Positions 32,818 through 47,800 of a stretch of DNA of 64,000 bases are shown here, one piece after another. The translations under genes and the position numbers were made by a program. The stretch comes from Bicyclus anynana (taxonomy: Eukaryota; Arthropoda; Insecta; Lepidoptera; Nymphalidae): contig NC_069093.1 of the NCBI RefSeq assembly GCF_947172395.1, forward strand, positions 3,879,561 through 3,943,560. The letters run 5' to 3'. Numbering within the stretch: the first letter of the stretch is position 1; every line of letters starts with the position of its first letter. The notes beneath the pieces are model-generated. The model made no database searches, was not told the origin of the DNA, and was given only the letters and a program-made list of their open reading frames with translations.

Positions 32818-35800
32818 GTAACTATTCATTATATCCTTTTACATTCCGAGTTGTAAGTTTGACTATAATTATAGAAAGGAGATGCCTCACTCTCCATAAA
32901 TTGTTTGCCTCAGTAAAAAAGTTAATGTGTCACAATGAAAATTGTACATTTAGTTGATTTTCCAGTATAGATTAATATTAAATTCTATTTTTGGATTTCA
33001 ATAGTCGGGTTGAGCAAGGTTATTGCATAAGGAGTACCATAACATCTCACATAATATCTAGAGAAGGTTAAAATAGAATTTATTATAATACCCTATTATT
33101 TCCTAGATTTCTGTATAAATCTTTAAAAATAAAACTTGTAAGGTTATTACATTTATATGATTAGGTCTCCTGGTATTTTTTATTCGACTGCAAGAAGGAT
33201 TATGTTTTGCATTTCATCTGGGGCAATTTTGGGACATCTCCTTTAAGATTGGTCCCTAACTTTCTTTATACATTAATTTTGCTGCCTAGCATAACAAATA
33301 ACTAAATAGGATACATAGTATACATTGTATGCTGTGTGTTACATGTAATAAAAATATGATTAGATGTTATGATAATGTCTATTTTAATAAGATAACTTTG
33401 CAATTGAAAATATTTTCTTATATTTTGAATGGGTTGCGACAGTTTCTAAACATACTGGGCATAGCTTGAGTGTTTTCCTTTGATAAAAGGAATTTATGAT
33501 ATTAATAATAATAACAAACTACTATTTTCTATTTGTTATGATGACCTTTCATACAATATATTCAACATTGTAGATATATTATGTTGGACATTATATCATA
33601 CCGCTATTATACCATATTTTATATCAGAGTAAGAAAAACTGATTCTGTTTTTTAATGCACTTGATGTGGTTTTAATTGGGTTTTCATACTTTAATTGGTG
33701 CTGTATTTTTCCTATCTCAATATATAAATGCGAAAGGTCATTCACAAAATCTCAAAAACCACTCGATATACAAATATGATATTTGACAGGGATGTAGATT
33801 ATAGTTACTAGACGTCTGCTAAGAACGAATTTTAAAGAAGTATTAAAAGTAAAAGTAAGAAATATTTTGTATATGGAATGATGTTTTAATTATTTATGAT
33901 TAAATGAAGTAAGTACCAAATTGTGTCATTGGACTTTAAAAACATAATTTAATATTCATGAAGTTTGTATTGCTGGCAGTTCTCCCATTGTTATGCTGCT
34001 AGGAATTACGCCCTATATTTCTTATTATTGAATTAAATACCTATTAATCAGAAGTTAAAAAATAATACAAAAATATTGTTCTTCAAAGCCCATGTCATAA
34101 CCACAATATAGTGTCTGAAATAAATGATAAATGTGATAAATAGTGTGTGAAGTCTGCCAATCCGCATTGGCCAGCGTGGTGGCCTAACCCCTCATTCTGA
34201 GAGGAGCCTCGTGCTCAACAAAAGCCGAAAATGGGTAATAATGAATTAGCCCCGCGCGCACGACTACATACCCGCGCAGTCCCTCCCGTTGCCTGCATAT
34301 CATGGGAGTGACCCAGGGAACCCAGTTATACAAGTATATCGAGATGATAATAGGATGTATAAATAAGGATCTTGTTAAAAAATTAGCTTAATAAAAGTAC
34401 ATTTCTTGAAGAAAAATACATTTTTTTTATCAAATAATCTAGAGCAAAATGTTCGCCGGTGCGGCCACCAAATCGGCGGGCGAAGTAACATTTGAAGTTG
34501 TTTTTTTCTAACAGGTTAAACAAATAAGAAAACATACAAACAAACCAATCTCAAGTCTTCAAAAAATATCGTAGAACTCAGGCTGTATGGTCAACGATCT
34601 TGGCTTGTCCTCGTTGTGGACAAATTTAAGATGAATTAAAAATGTCATAAAACATTGTAGCAATCTTTTTTGATAAAGTGATTATTTAATTATTAAAGTA
34701 GAATCATCAAGATGGTCTGGGCCGGGGATAGGCATTCTCTTTTTGCCTTTATATTAATGTTCTTGTATTTTCCTATCAGCTGGAAATTGGGGTGGTAATT
34801 CCAGTGGCCAAACGAACAGCGGAGCCAGCAGCGCTCAGCAGTGGAACAATTCTCAACGCCCTCCCACTTCGCAAGCTGATTGTAAGTACTATTTATTTAC
34901 ATATTGAAATTATTTTTTCAGAAATCCCACAGCAACCATGAATTTTAAAGGACATAAAAACCTGTGTTCTACCCTAGAGGGTAGATTATCTATCGAATTT
35001 CAGCCTAATCCATTCAATAGTATTTGTGTGAAGTAACAAATATTCATATATTCTATATAGTCATAGAAACTTTTTATTTTTTTCTAATATTATTGTGGAA
35101 ATCGTACTTTTTTTGAAAATGGTTTTATAATTGACGGACCAAGCAGATGTAAAGGGCAAGCAAAACGTTAAAAATACATGTTTAAGTTGTTACATAAAAC
35201 AAGATAATGATGAAAAATTTACAAAGTTCTTCTCAGTAGAGAGTACTGGCTCAGTGATTAGTTGTGAATTGTGATATGTCGCAGTCATTGGGTTAAAGTG
35301 GTTATTATAACGCCTTGCCTTGATATAGGTACATATCATGTTACAAAACATTTTTTTTACTATGTGATTGGTTTATGAACTGAATAATCTTTCTTTATAA
35401 CCAACTTGAAAATGGAGGAGGTTCTCAATTCGAGTCTTTTTAGGGTTCCGAACGTACGTAGTATTAAAACGGAACCCTTATAATATCACTCGCACACATT
35501 TTAATGTCTGTCTGTTTTCACCAATCCAGTTCAAATTTGGTATACATATCAATTCTTGTGACCCAAATACAGGGATGTATCGTGAATAGGTAAAATTTGA
35601 ATATGGGGGGGGGGGGGGCACTTATTGGCCCCTTAATAGTACGTTGGAAAGTTGAAAAAAAAACTAACAAATTTCATCGTGTGATACATCAAATGAAAAG
35701 TCTTGTTATGATAATTTTTAAAATATTTTATATTAGAATTAAAAAAAAATGGCTTTCAAGTTATTTAAACAAATAGACGACAATTGACCATGCCCTTTTT

Positions 35801-38800
35801 ATGTATGTATTGCCTGATTACTCGAAGACGCCTGGACCGATTTGAATCATTCTTTTTACGTTTGAAATAGTATACTCCTGATTTTATACTAAAATCGGTC
35901 AAGCAACTGTAAGTTTCAGCGCGAATGACAGCCAATAGATGGCTAAATACAAAATTGTGCTATTAGCTTATAGCTATGTGCCAGACCAATCTCAACTAGG
36001 TCACACAGTGCACCTTTCCTTTAGGTAATTTGCGTAACGATAATTGCTTGTAATTAATTGCACTAATGGTACAATTTGAAACGAATCCGAATATTCAGTG
36101 ATTCATATTATGTACACAACATTCCAGAGTAAACTGCACAACATCACCAGTTGGCCTAACATGCGACCAACTACATATTAACTCGTGGAAAGAAATAAGA
36201 CAAATAATAACCGAACCGAAAGGAAGCCGACCACGTTGCAAAATAAAAATAAAAAACCGGTTATTTTTTACAATAAATCAAAAGACAAAAAAATAATTAG
36301 AGAATTTAAACTATAGTGAGTGTTATTCATATTAATTGATTATGAAACACGGCTAAAACTTACGTGACATTAGGTCGGAGTATGCCCGACTAGTTTCGGA
36401 CCCACTTGCACTTGCATCCTGGCTGGTTCTTGCATCGCGTCACGATCCGTTTGGATCGTGCCGCGATGCAAGAACCAGCTTATGACTAAGGGCCCCGTAT
36501 GGGTTCGAAACTAGTCGGGCATACTCCGACCTATCACGTGAGTTTTAGCCGTGTTTCATAATCAATTAATAAAATAATTAGAATTCAAAATTGGTAATAT
36601 ATTTGAATTGTTGTGATTTTGATGAAATTGTGCATTTTTTAATGTTACTTGATTAGGCTATTAAAACAAACTAAAACTGACATTATTTTTTTGAAATACA
36701 CAAATTTAGCGGCGCAACTGGAAATATCGCTATTTCATTGCGTTGGGACGAAAGAGATGGGACTGCGACGACTTTACCGCAATTGGTCAATATTTTTTCT
36801 TTCTCTTTACGAGATGTGTCTTTGGTCGCATCTTAGGCCCACATTTACTCGATAGTTTGTAAACCAATCGCCATCAAATAGTACTATAAACTTCCTGAAA
36901 ACTTGTATTTTAGGGAAAATCCCATCAATACCGGAATTAATTGGAATAATTGGCGTTTAAAAATCTTTTGCAATCTGGTACAGAAAATATACTCAGAGGC
37001 AAAATTATCCGCCCACATTAATTTACTCGCGTCATAATAAAAGTGGGCGGATAATTGTGCCTCTTGAGTATAGTAGTAATAGTAGGCAGAATGTTCAACC
37101 ATTTGAACATGGTACATATTCTGTGCGATTATAGGATTCAACTTCATACTAAAACTAATAACCCTAATAGCCTGTTAACGGTCAAACATGTTTGACAAAC
37201 TTGCTTGTCAAACTTAATCTTTTCATAAGCAATGTTTGACAAACGCTTCAAAAGATGAAACGTTTTTTGAAGCGTTTGAAAAAGTCACAGACCATAAAAT
37301 TGTTTGTCAAACAGCGTTTGATTGGATGAAAAGTTAGATTTTTAATACATACATTGTAAAAGATGATGTCATTTTAAAAAAGCAACTGCTAAGTTTTCTA
37401 GAAGTCCGTAAAAGCGTGTTAACTAAGTCCATGTTTATGAATTTCTGTATAAATTGAAAATACGTTAAATGCTAAATCCAGAATGTAAAATGCTATTCTT
37501 AACATAACGTGTCTTGCGTAAAAGGTAGGTATAAGAGTATTATTAGAATTGCGAGAGATTTGTCAATAACAGAATTAGCACAAGCAAATGACGTCATAAT
37601 TTCGCTCAAAACTTGAATAGAGCCATTTACAATAGTATGACAGGTCTTTATGGGACATCTTACATTATGAACTATTATTATCTAGCCTGACAGACATTGT
37701 CCTGACATAGATCTATATACAGGGTGCTCGGGAGTATTTCCCATAACTTCAAGGTGTTGACAGGTCCACTTATAGGAGCCGAACTGAATAACTAATTTTT
37801 TTTTACTAAAAAAATTTTAATGTTTTCATAAAAAGTAATTCAAATAATTCCGACTATCCATGTAACACACGCCTTTAGGTAAAATTAAAAGAAATATTTT
37901 TGACGTGATTCGTTTGCAATCTTATAATTCGATGGATAAACAACATCTAAACTAATACTATAAAGAGGTCAAATTAGATTTATTTGTAACATAGGCCATA
38001 ATTTATTCCCATATTCCTCAGACCAATTACCATAATATGAGCTACCTCGCTAGACGTTACCTTTGTCAAAAGTATATGATAACGATCTAACGTGTATATA
38101 CATACTGCGTCTATAGAATCGATGTTTCATTGTATACACACGTTATACACACGTGTTTAACGTGTGTATAATACGATTTAAAATTTAAATTATTAGTTGT
38201 GTGTAGTATACGGACATAGGATAATATATTTATTGGTTAAATATTTTCGATGTGCGAGTTTGCCTCGTCCCCCTCAAAAATTTTGTTGGTGAATTGGGCG
38301 CGTTTTAGGAGTACTATAAGCTACGTGTGTACTAGAAGAAGTATAAAATATAGTAAATATATTAATAACTAGGACGCCCGCGATTTCGTCCATCCTTAGG
38401 CCTCTGACACAAAAATTTTACTGATTGCATTTGGCATCCGTATCGATCACTAATCACCCCCTGATAGTTATTTTGGAAATATATATCATGTACAGAATTG
38501 ACCTCTCACAGATTTATAATATGTATAGATAGGAATAGTAAATATACTTACAAAATACACACATCACTACTTAGCCGAAAAGTAAGCGTATAGCCTATGT
38601 TATGGGTTACTAACTTAATACCCATCACGCAGGCTACTAGCTTTCTTTGGCAAAGCTGATTTTATCATAAATATTTAAAAACTACATATAACTACATAAA
38701 TAATGTACAAATACACCCAGACACTAAAAAACGTCATAAGTCAACAATTGCACTTGAATGACAGCTTTTGACGCGTAAAATAATATAGCCTACGTTTATT

Positions 38801-41800
38801 AAGGTTAAATTAGGATTCTAATGTGAAATATTTTTTCTAGAAATTTTCAAATAGGTCCAGTAGTTTCAGAGCTTATTCAATACCAACAAACAATCATATC
38901 TTTCGTCTTTATAATGTTAGTATATATAAAATTACAATGTGAATGTGTTGTTATAGTGAACAGTAACAAGGGGAATGGCAATCAGATGCCGCCGACCAGC
39001 GCGTCGTCGAATTGGCAGTCGTCCCCGCCCAACATGCCAAATTCACAACAGAACAACAACGGCGCACCTCAGAGTAATGGTAACTAACCTATAAAACATT
39101 TACCTGTAAACTGGCTAATAGTAGGGGAGCTCGGGATGCTAAATTTGCAGTTACTACAGCGTCATTGGGACCGATTACATTTGGTAGATTAAATAATAGG
39201 AAGAATAAATTTACATTTTTCGCTTTTAGCGGCGGAAAAACAATCTACAGACTTTAAAAGCAATTTTTATTACTTTGGCTTACTGAAATATTCAAAAAAT
39301 TTTATAATTGCGCAACTAAAATATAAGGGTTTTATTTTTCAGGGACCCTTCGATTCCCTTCGATATATAATGCATAATATTCATAATATTCATAAATTAA
39401 ATTTTACCTTACGCTCAAATCGTTAGATTTTCGAAATGCCCGACCACTTTTTAGTAATCAACTAATCTACAGTACAATACAAACTTTCGCCTTTAGTGTG
39501 ATATAGAATTTTTTAAATAAGTCCAGTAGTTTCATCGTACCAAATTTTAAATCAAATCTTACATCTTTATATGTTTAATTTTCGTTTCTATTTTATATAA
39601 CTAATAATAATTTATAAAAGAAAAATATTATTGTTAAAATAGATTTATTATAAAAGTATTCTTTATTCAAAAGTTCACAGAACGAATGACCAGGCTGTAT
39701 GGTCAAAAACCCTTGCCTGTACTAATACTCACACTGTAAAGAAAAAAAAAAACAATATGGCGGTAAATTATAAAACCGCGGCGTATTGTGAATAAATTCT
39801 TTGCATAATATGTGATATAACAATATGAGTGACAATGTGTATATGAGTATATCATATGAATTATTCTTTCATCGAGTTATTACACGGCGTATGTATTGTC
39901 AAATTGAGATTTCTTATAAGAGTAATTATTATTATTTTCTTTGCTGTAATGAGATGAAAAACTTTGTGTTGAGCACGCCATTTTGTTTTACTTCTCTTGC
40001 CCTTATAATTTATATATCTCGCGACGATCAGGATTCTTTTTTTGAAATTCTTGCTCGTGGAACATACAATCTTAAAATCGCATTAAAAATTTTGCTGTAT
40101 ATTGTGTAAAAACATTTATTGTGCATTCCACTTTTAAAAAAATAATCAATAATCAATCTAATCAAAAAAGAAACAAAATGAGGTATTTGTTTATATTAAT
40201 TTAAATTATTTTTTTCGACAGTGACATAATTGTCGACCTATTAATAGCGCCAAACCGGAAATATCACTTTTCTGGTTATATTTCTTGTTAGGACGGTCAA
40301 TCGTCAATTTATCTTCAAGAGCTATGTCGTGGGTTGCATGTTAATTATAAGCTTGTTAGCGCAACGTTTTCGTATTTCTATAACTAGGTATACATTCTCG
40401 ATATAATCAGAATAGTTACGAGACCCTTAATCATAAGTTTGTTTAAATTCGAAAACGATCCTATGTCTGTAGGTACAGGCGCCAACGGCAACGGCGTCAA
40501 CGCAGCCAACACCAACGGTCCATCGCCCAACGGTAGCAATGGCAGCCTCTCGAACAACAACTCTTCTGCCAAAATAGAACAACTGAACTCTATGCGCGAG
40601 GCGTTGTACAGCCAAGACGGTTGGGGTGGCGTAAGTATTTAATTAATATTTTTTTTTCGTATCATGGTCCTGGGTTTGAATCCTCGGTTGGGCTATATGA
40701 TGTACTGACTTTCTTGAAGGACCTTTTCAGTTAAAATCTTAGTTTGGAGTATGAAGGATTGTGACGTCACGGGTAGCAGCGATTGTACCATTATTTTACC
40801 AGTAGAGGAAACACGTCGAGCAGGTGCCAGGACTTGTAACCTTGGGTGTAGGTTTAAAGGATCCTTTCAGAATGCATGAACACTCATCTTCCCTGCCCCA
40901 CGTTCTCCATGCCCACACTAAACAGTCACTGACGCGACTGGCAGCGTGACGGAGTCCACGCTGATTAACAAACAATTGAGCTCAAGTCATCAAATACCCT
41001 CTTTCTTTATACCAACACTGATACCCTCCCCTCCAGAATAATACAAATAATGAATATTAATACCACTCTTAATCGAGGTACTTGTAACAGGATGTTAGTT
41101 TGTCAGCTCATGCTCATACTTTGAGGTATGTCTGACTATCGCAGGCTTTCGTTCTATGGTTTGAATTTCGAACGTAAACACTTGGATATATTTTTCTGCT
41201 AACCATACAAAATGTTCTTATAGTAAGCTTCTGATTTTGAATTCTTTGAATACCTTTTACGTGCGAAACTTTTATTTGGAAGCTCAGCGTTTTATATTAT
41301 TTAAAAATTATCCATATTTATAAGTTTCAAATTGTTGACGCTTCGACATACTTGTTATGTTACATTCTTTAAAATTTATATTTTTTATCAGGTGTTATCA
41401 GTTTTTATGCGTTTACAATGACTCGTGTAGGTAACCTAAATTTTTGATGCAACAGCATTGTTAGTCCGCGATTACTTTTGGGAAGAACAACTTTTTTTTT
41501 ATACTTTAAAAGTTAGCTCTTAACTACAAAGTAATTGATGATGCAATCTAAGATGGAAGCGGGCTAATTTTTTAGAAGGAGGATGAAAATTGACACCTAT
41601 TTCGGTTCCTACACGACATCGTACCGGAACCCTAAATCGCTTGGCGGTACGTCTTTGCCGGTAACTATAGCTTGGCAGGTTCGTTCGTAACACTCCCTAA
41701 GGTCCACGCGGGCCGGGGAGCGTGTAGCGATGAATGAAAAACCTACAACTGATGCACTTCACTTCTCCGCACGCACGATTTCACACCCGCGAGGTCTCTT

Positions 41801-44800
41801 GAACGAACGAATTTGCCAAGCTATACCCTATTAGGCGGGTCCTTGCGGCTTAAAATTAGGGGCATGCACAAGGTTCTTAACCAGGGCAAGCACTAAATTT
41901 ATAAATAGTAGGTACGAAATGAAAAATTCCTTCTCCAACAATACTTTTTTGTAATAAGTCCTCAGGGTAAGCATAAGCAATGCATTTTGGCAGCTATGAA
42001 GTGCACGATACTGCTTGAAATCATTCCGTAAAAAATTTAAATGTATTGCTCCAAGCTGGAACATTCAATATCATTCTATTTTTAGCTATTATAGACGACC
42101 TACCTCACATGGTTAGTTCACATTTGCAACATAGTATTGATTACACATGACATATTTACGGTCTGTGTATTATATTATATACCTGTGGCTATTATTAAAC
42201 TGAAATAGGGTTGTTATCAAAGATTTTAATTTAGAGATATGTCACTAACGCGCCAAAACTAAGGCGAACAGAAGCTGCTAATTGACCGCATTTCATTGAG
42301 TTGATCGTGGTCACGACGGGACTGAAGTTCCGAGATGCGAAGTTGACATCAGCTGTTAGGGGCAGAATCGATCTACCCTCTTTCTAGTTCTTTTTCTTTT
42401 TTCAACAATTGGCTGTTTAGGCAAACCACACTCACGACATCGCTTTTGTTATTAGGTGTTTCGCGGCGCCCTCTTGGTTTGCACAATTCTACCACCGGGT
42501 TCCACTCGCTGGCTAGTTTGGAAATAATGCGTGGATTATGGATCTCAATCCAATGTTTAGTTCCCGGTTGTAGACTGTGATCAGCTATCGCGGACTTTTG
42601 CGGATCGTTGTTTTTTATCGCTCGTATATGTTCCGTAACACGGGTTGCTATGGGCCTCTTCGTTTGTCCAATATAAGAGCTACCACAGCTCCAGTCGATT
42701 TTATACACACCCCGACACTGGTATGGCAAACGATCCTTTGGAGAATGGGCGATCTTTTGTAAAGGAGTAAACAGTCTTGATTTTGTATTTTTTCCTTAGC
42801 AACGATCCAATTTTATCATGGTTACCCCTTGACAAAAGGTAAGTAGGCTATTCTTCTTTCGACTTCCAAAGGTTTTATCGTGGTATGTACCCGTTCAAAT
42901 AATATTCATATCCATAAGATATAGACATATATCATCGCGGAGTTTTCTGTAGACCTTTCCAATGTTGACAATACTTAGTACATTATTTTGATAAATCTCG
43001 TAGGGTGCCTGCGTATGTAAGCGGAAAAAAATTAATTATTTACGACATCACATTAGAAATCTCAAAATTAACAGTATTTCTCCACCATTTAATGGATGTT
43101 ATTATACATATAAACCTTCCTCTTCAACCACTCTATCGCATCGCATAAAAAAAACGCATCAAAGTCCATTGCGTAATTTTAAAGATTTTAGCATATAGGG
43201 ATAGAGAAAGCGACTTTGTTTTACACTACGTAGTGATTAAACATAGAATTGCGCACATGTGCGCTCAGTGCTAAATTCGGCTATGATTTTGTAGTCACGT
43301 AAAATGTCTATAGTATAAAATTTCGTTGGTTTTTATAATGTTTGCATTTGGGTCCACTGTTTTTTAAAGTGTCATACAAAGCGATGGTATAACAAGCATT
43401 TAGGCTAGAATTATGGGCGTGGCACCTTTGAAATATATACAGTTGCACTACCTTGTCAGTTTTTTGTATTACATAATGAAATAGTTAATTGCTATGCGAG
43501 GCTTTATTAGGAGGTAACTAGATACAAACAGATCAGGGTCCCAGAGTTCGTATTTCTATTTGATAAATGATTCTGATGATCCAACTCCGTCGTTTTCGAA
43601 AATAAACTCGTAGAATTTATCTGAGATTATTAATGTAAATGCACATCACATTTTTCACGGTGTCCGTGGCGCAGTGGTATGCGCGGTGGATTTACAAGAC
43701 GGATCTCTTGGGTTCGATCCCCGGCTGGGACGATTAAGGTTTTCTTAATTAGTCCAGGTCTGGCTATTAGGAAGCTTCGGTCGTGAATAGTTACCACCCT
43801 ACCGGTAAAGACGTACCGCCAAGCGATTTAGCGTTCCGCTACGACGTCGTGTAGAAACCGAAAGGGGTGTGGTTTTTTATCATCCTAACTAGTTACCCCG
43901 CTTCCATCTTAGATTGCATTATAAGTTACTATCAAGTGAGATTGTAGTCGAGGGCTAACTTGTAAAGAATAAAAAATAAATAAAATATTAGTAAGTGTCT
44001 TTTATCTACAGTAATTTGAATGTATAAATATTATTTGATATGTCATCTAAATGTATAAACTTAAACAATGTAAATGGGTTTTCGTGGGTATATTGCTGTA
44101 GTATTGGCTTGCAGTGTGTTTACGTTAGGATGCCAAAACTATAATTTTTATATTACCAGATGTAAACAAATAATTTATATTCTCTCTTGAGTCTATTAAA
44201 TAAGTAACTTAATAAATAGTTATATTTTATTGCTCTTATCTCCAGCATCTGAGTGTTGCCCGTATATTATCGTTCTTTATTGTCGCAATTTCTTAACACT
44301 AAAATTTAAACAGTCATAAATCAGTATGTTAAGACGGAATTATGTGGCAACGTTGGCAAAGTTTCCACTTCGGAATTCGTCAAACGGCTTTGAGTGGAAC
44401 CTCGTTTCTGTTTTTAGCAACACGTGAACCAAGACACCAATTGGGAAGTGCCCGGATCTCCTGAACCGGGTTCGAAAGTTGAACCCGCTGCTGGCGGTCA
44501 ACCGGCTTGGAAACCGGTGAACAACGGCGCTTTCCTCGGGACTGATTTGTGGGAAGCCAACCTGAGGAATGGGGGTCAGCCCCCGCCGCAGCCTGCGAGC
44601 AAAACCCCATGGGGGCACACCCCAACGACAAACATTGGGGGTACTTGGGGCGAAGACGATGATGCCGCTGACTCTTCGAGCGTTTGGACCGGGGCACCGC
44701 CCCCACAGCAATGGCCGGCCGGGCCTCCACAGCACACACAACAGTGGAGTGTGCCGAAGAAAGATGATTGGAACGCATGGGGTGAACCCCATAGACAGTC

Positions 44801-47800
44801 TGATCCGAGACTGGACCCTCACCGTACTCCAGACCCCAGACAGCAGCCCTCTGATCCACGTCATGATCTCCGCGGTGGGATCTCTGGTCGCCTCAACGGT
44901 GATATGTGGAACCAACACCACCAGCACCCCGGAGCACCGAACAAGATGATGCCAGCCAGCACCGTCAACCAATGGGGTGCACAGGTGAGATAACATCTGA
45001 CTACGTATTTTTACCTTTTTACACAGGCCGTCTATATCAATATGCCTTTATGCTTAGTTTAGAAATATATTTTTTATTTATTCGATACCATAAGTCCGAT
45101 AAATAAAAGAAAAACGTTTAAAACCCATCTAGCAATACATTCTTGAAAGACAGTTTAGTTTTGGATGCATTAGTAACGTCAGCACTGCAGAAACGCATTG
45201 TTAAACTATTTATAGTGATAAAGGGGGTGCGATTGCCAAAAACCGTTGCTTAGCAACAACCGACAGTTAGTTTTCAAAAATGTTTATTTTTTTGACATAC
45301 AAATGCGCCCGTCAAACGTATGTCTGTACACATTACAGTTACAACCAAAGCCAAACAGTCTTCCGAAAATAGAATATATTAAGAATTTCGTTGCACAACG
45401 TCAACAACGTCGCATTTGTAAAATGTTTACAAACACAGCTGCTCTATTCCTTCACAATAATTCAAATTGGATTTTACTACGTTAGTACCCATAATCGAAT
45501 GTTAATTTTTTTATCAGGGTCCCAAAGAAGCTATTAAATCGTCGGGATGGGAGGAGCCGTCGCCGCCGGCCGCGCGTCGCACCGGCGCTGGTTTCGACGA
45601 GGGCTCGTCGCTATGGCAACGCGGTATGGGAGGCATGTCCCGTGGCGCCCCTCAAGGGCCGCCTGCTTCCCAACGGATTGCGCCCGCGCCCACCAAACCC
45701 GACGCGGTTTGGGGCACGCACTCCCAACGGAACGGATCGTGGGAGGAACCGCACGCCACCGGGTGGGGGGAGCGAGATGTCCCCGCCTGGCCCGACGCGT
45801 CAGGCCCCGCGCTGTGGCCTGTCCCCAAGCCGAAGCCCAGCGGTGGGCCTGCGGCCTGGCCCGATGACATCGGAGAGTGGGGCGGGCCCAAGCCACCGCA
45901 GAGTGGTTTGCCTCACGGCAAGCAGCTGCCTAAGGAGATGCTGTGGAATAGCAAACAGTTCAGGTTAGTACCTATACAGAATTATGCATATAAATATATT
46001 TGTGAGTTGCAAAACTGTGTAAATTGCTAAGACTATTTATTAATAGTCTGATGCAAAAAGCAGCTTTGTGTAGATGTTTTGCTTTACTTAATAACTTTAG
46101 TTCATTAAGAAACTTGAAATGATATTTGTGTTGTCTATGTATCCATACATACGTATGTATGGATACATACGACATTCATAGACGAATAAAGATAAACTTT
46201 ATTCTTTAAAAAAAAAGAATCGCCATTTAATCCTAATAACCCTGACTCTAATTGTTGTAGATTTCTCGTTGATTTGGGATACAAGAAGGAGGAAGCGGAG
46301 GCAGCTCTCCGTAGCCGTGACATGAACGCTGAAGAAGCTTTGGAGCTGTTGGTAGCCGCTCGTGGTGAGGGCTGGAGACGAGATGACCACTTCCACCAGG
46401 GGCCCTTCCAGCCGCAGCCCGCTGGACCGACCGTGCCACCAGCTGTGGTGCAGAAGCTTCTGAACCAACCACCCCCACCGTCGGTGCATCATCACCCATC
46501 TTACAATCCTAATAGGTGAGATTCATTATATTTACCATTTTAATGTCTCAGCTCCTTATACAGGATGCTCGGGAGTATTTCCCATAAATTCACTTAGAGG
46601 AGCCGAACTGCGTAACTTATTTTTTTTAATTAAAAAAAAACTTTTTATGTTTTCATAGAAAGTAATGCAAATAATTCTGACTTATCCATGTAACACACAT
46701 CTTTATTTATCCTTGCATTTTAAAATACGTAATCGAAGACTGTCAATATCGACTAGATATTGAGACAATATTATTATAATTAAACCCTGAAACCTGAACC
46801 TGAAACTTATTATAATTAAATTATAAGGACACAATTTAAAACCTACTTACAAAATAAATATTTTTTACTCCAAAAATTTTAGGACACATGTACTTGGACA
46901 TTTTTAATTAATTTTCCCTAGAGTACAAAATCCTAGAGTTATGGGAAATACTCCCGAGCAACCTGTAGAAGAGAGGATTTAAAATTAAAATCCCCATGTT
47001 TCTCCAATGCATAATGTTAATAGGGATGATAACTGATAATATTAGGGAGTTCTGTACAATATGTATGTATCATCGAAGTCTGTACAATAATTTGTTTCTA
47101 AAGTAAACCGCTTCGTAACGTAACGCGTTACGGCGCCATTCTGTCAGGCCTCACTTTCTCTCATGAATACGGCAGCAGGTTTAAGTTATCAAGTACTTCT
47201 GTCGAGTTTGGAAACGCACGACATTTTTTAATTATAATTGATTTTTCAAAAATAATTAAAATCAGACTAAAAAGCTGTGTGATCTTGAGAACATTCTTCT
47301 CCTTTTCGTTAGTTAAAAAGTAATAAATATTGATAGGATATATTTATGCGATGCCATTGGAAGGTGTTGTTACACCTTATACACTTTAATGTTTACCACC
47401 TGCAACTGTTTACAAAGATAATGAAATATTTCCAACCTATAATAATAATTGATAAGAGTTGTATAATTTGATAAAAATTCATTTTATTGTTGTTTATTTC
47501 TATATCTGAGTATATATAAAATTATCTTTTGTTCCCATACTCTTCTGAAACGGCTTTACCGATTCTTATGAAATTTTATATGCAAATTCAGTAAGTCTGA
47601 GAGTCGACCAACATCTATTTTTCAAACCTCTATAAGCCAAAGCGAAGCTTGACTGGGTCTGCTAGTACTAAGACCAGTTATTATTTGTCTTATATTTTTT
47701 ATACCTTTTTCTCTAAGTTCATTTACAACAAATATATTTATAAGTAGGACAAAGAATTGCGCCATGCCTACATATCTTTTAAGTGGTATTATGGCTGAGT

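Noticed and set aside
44340..44996. 218-codon antisense frame
   Set aside because: It is the shadow of gawky exon 5, whose GC-rich codons leave few stops on the other strand; splice sites and GW motifs support the plus strand.
45534..45896. Overlapping frames in gawky exon 6 on both strands
   Set aside because: GC-rich shadows; only the GW-motif frame continues in phase to neighbouring exons.
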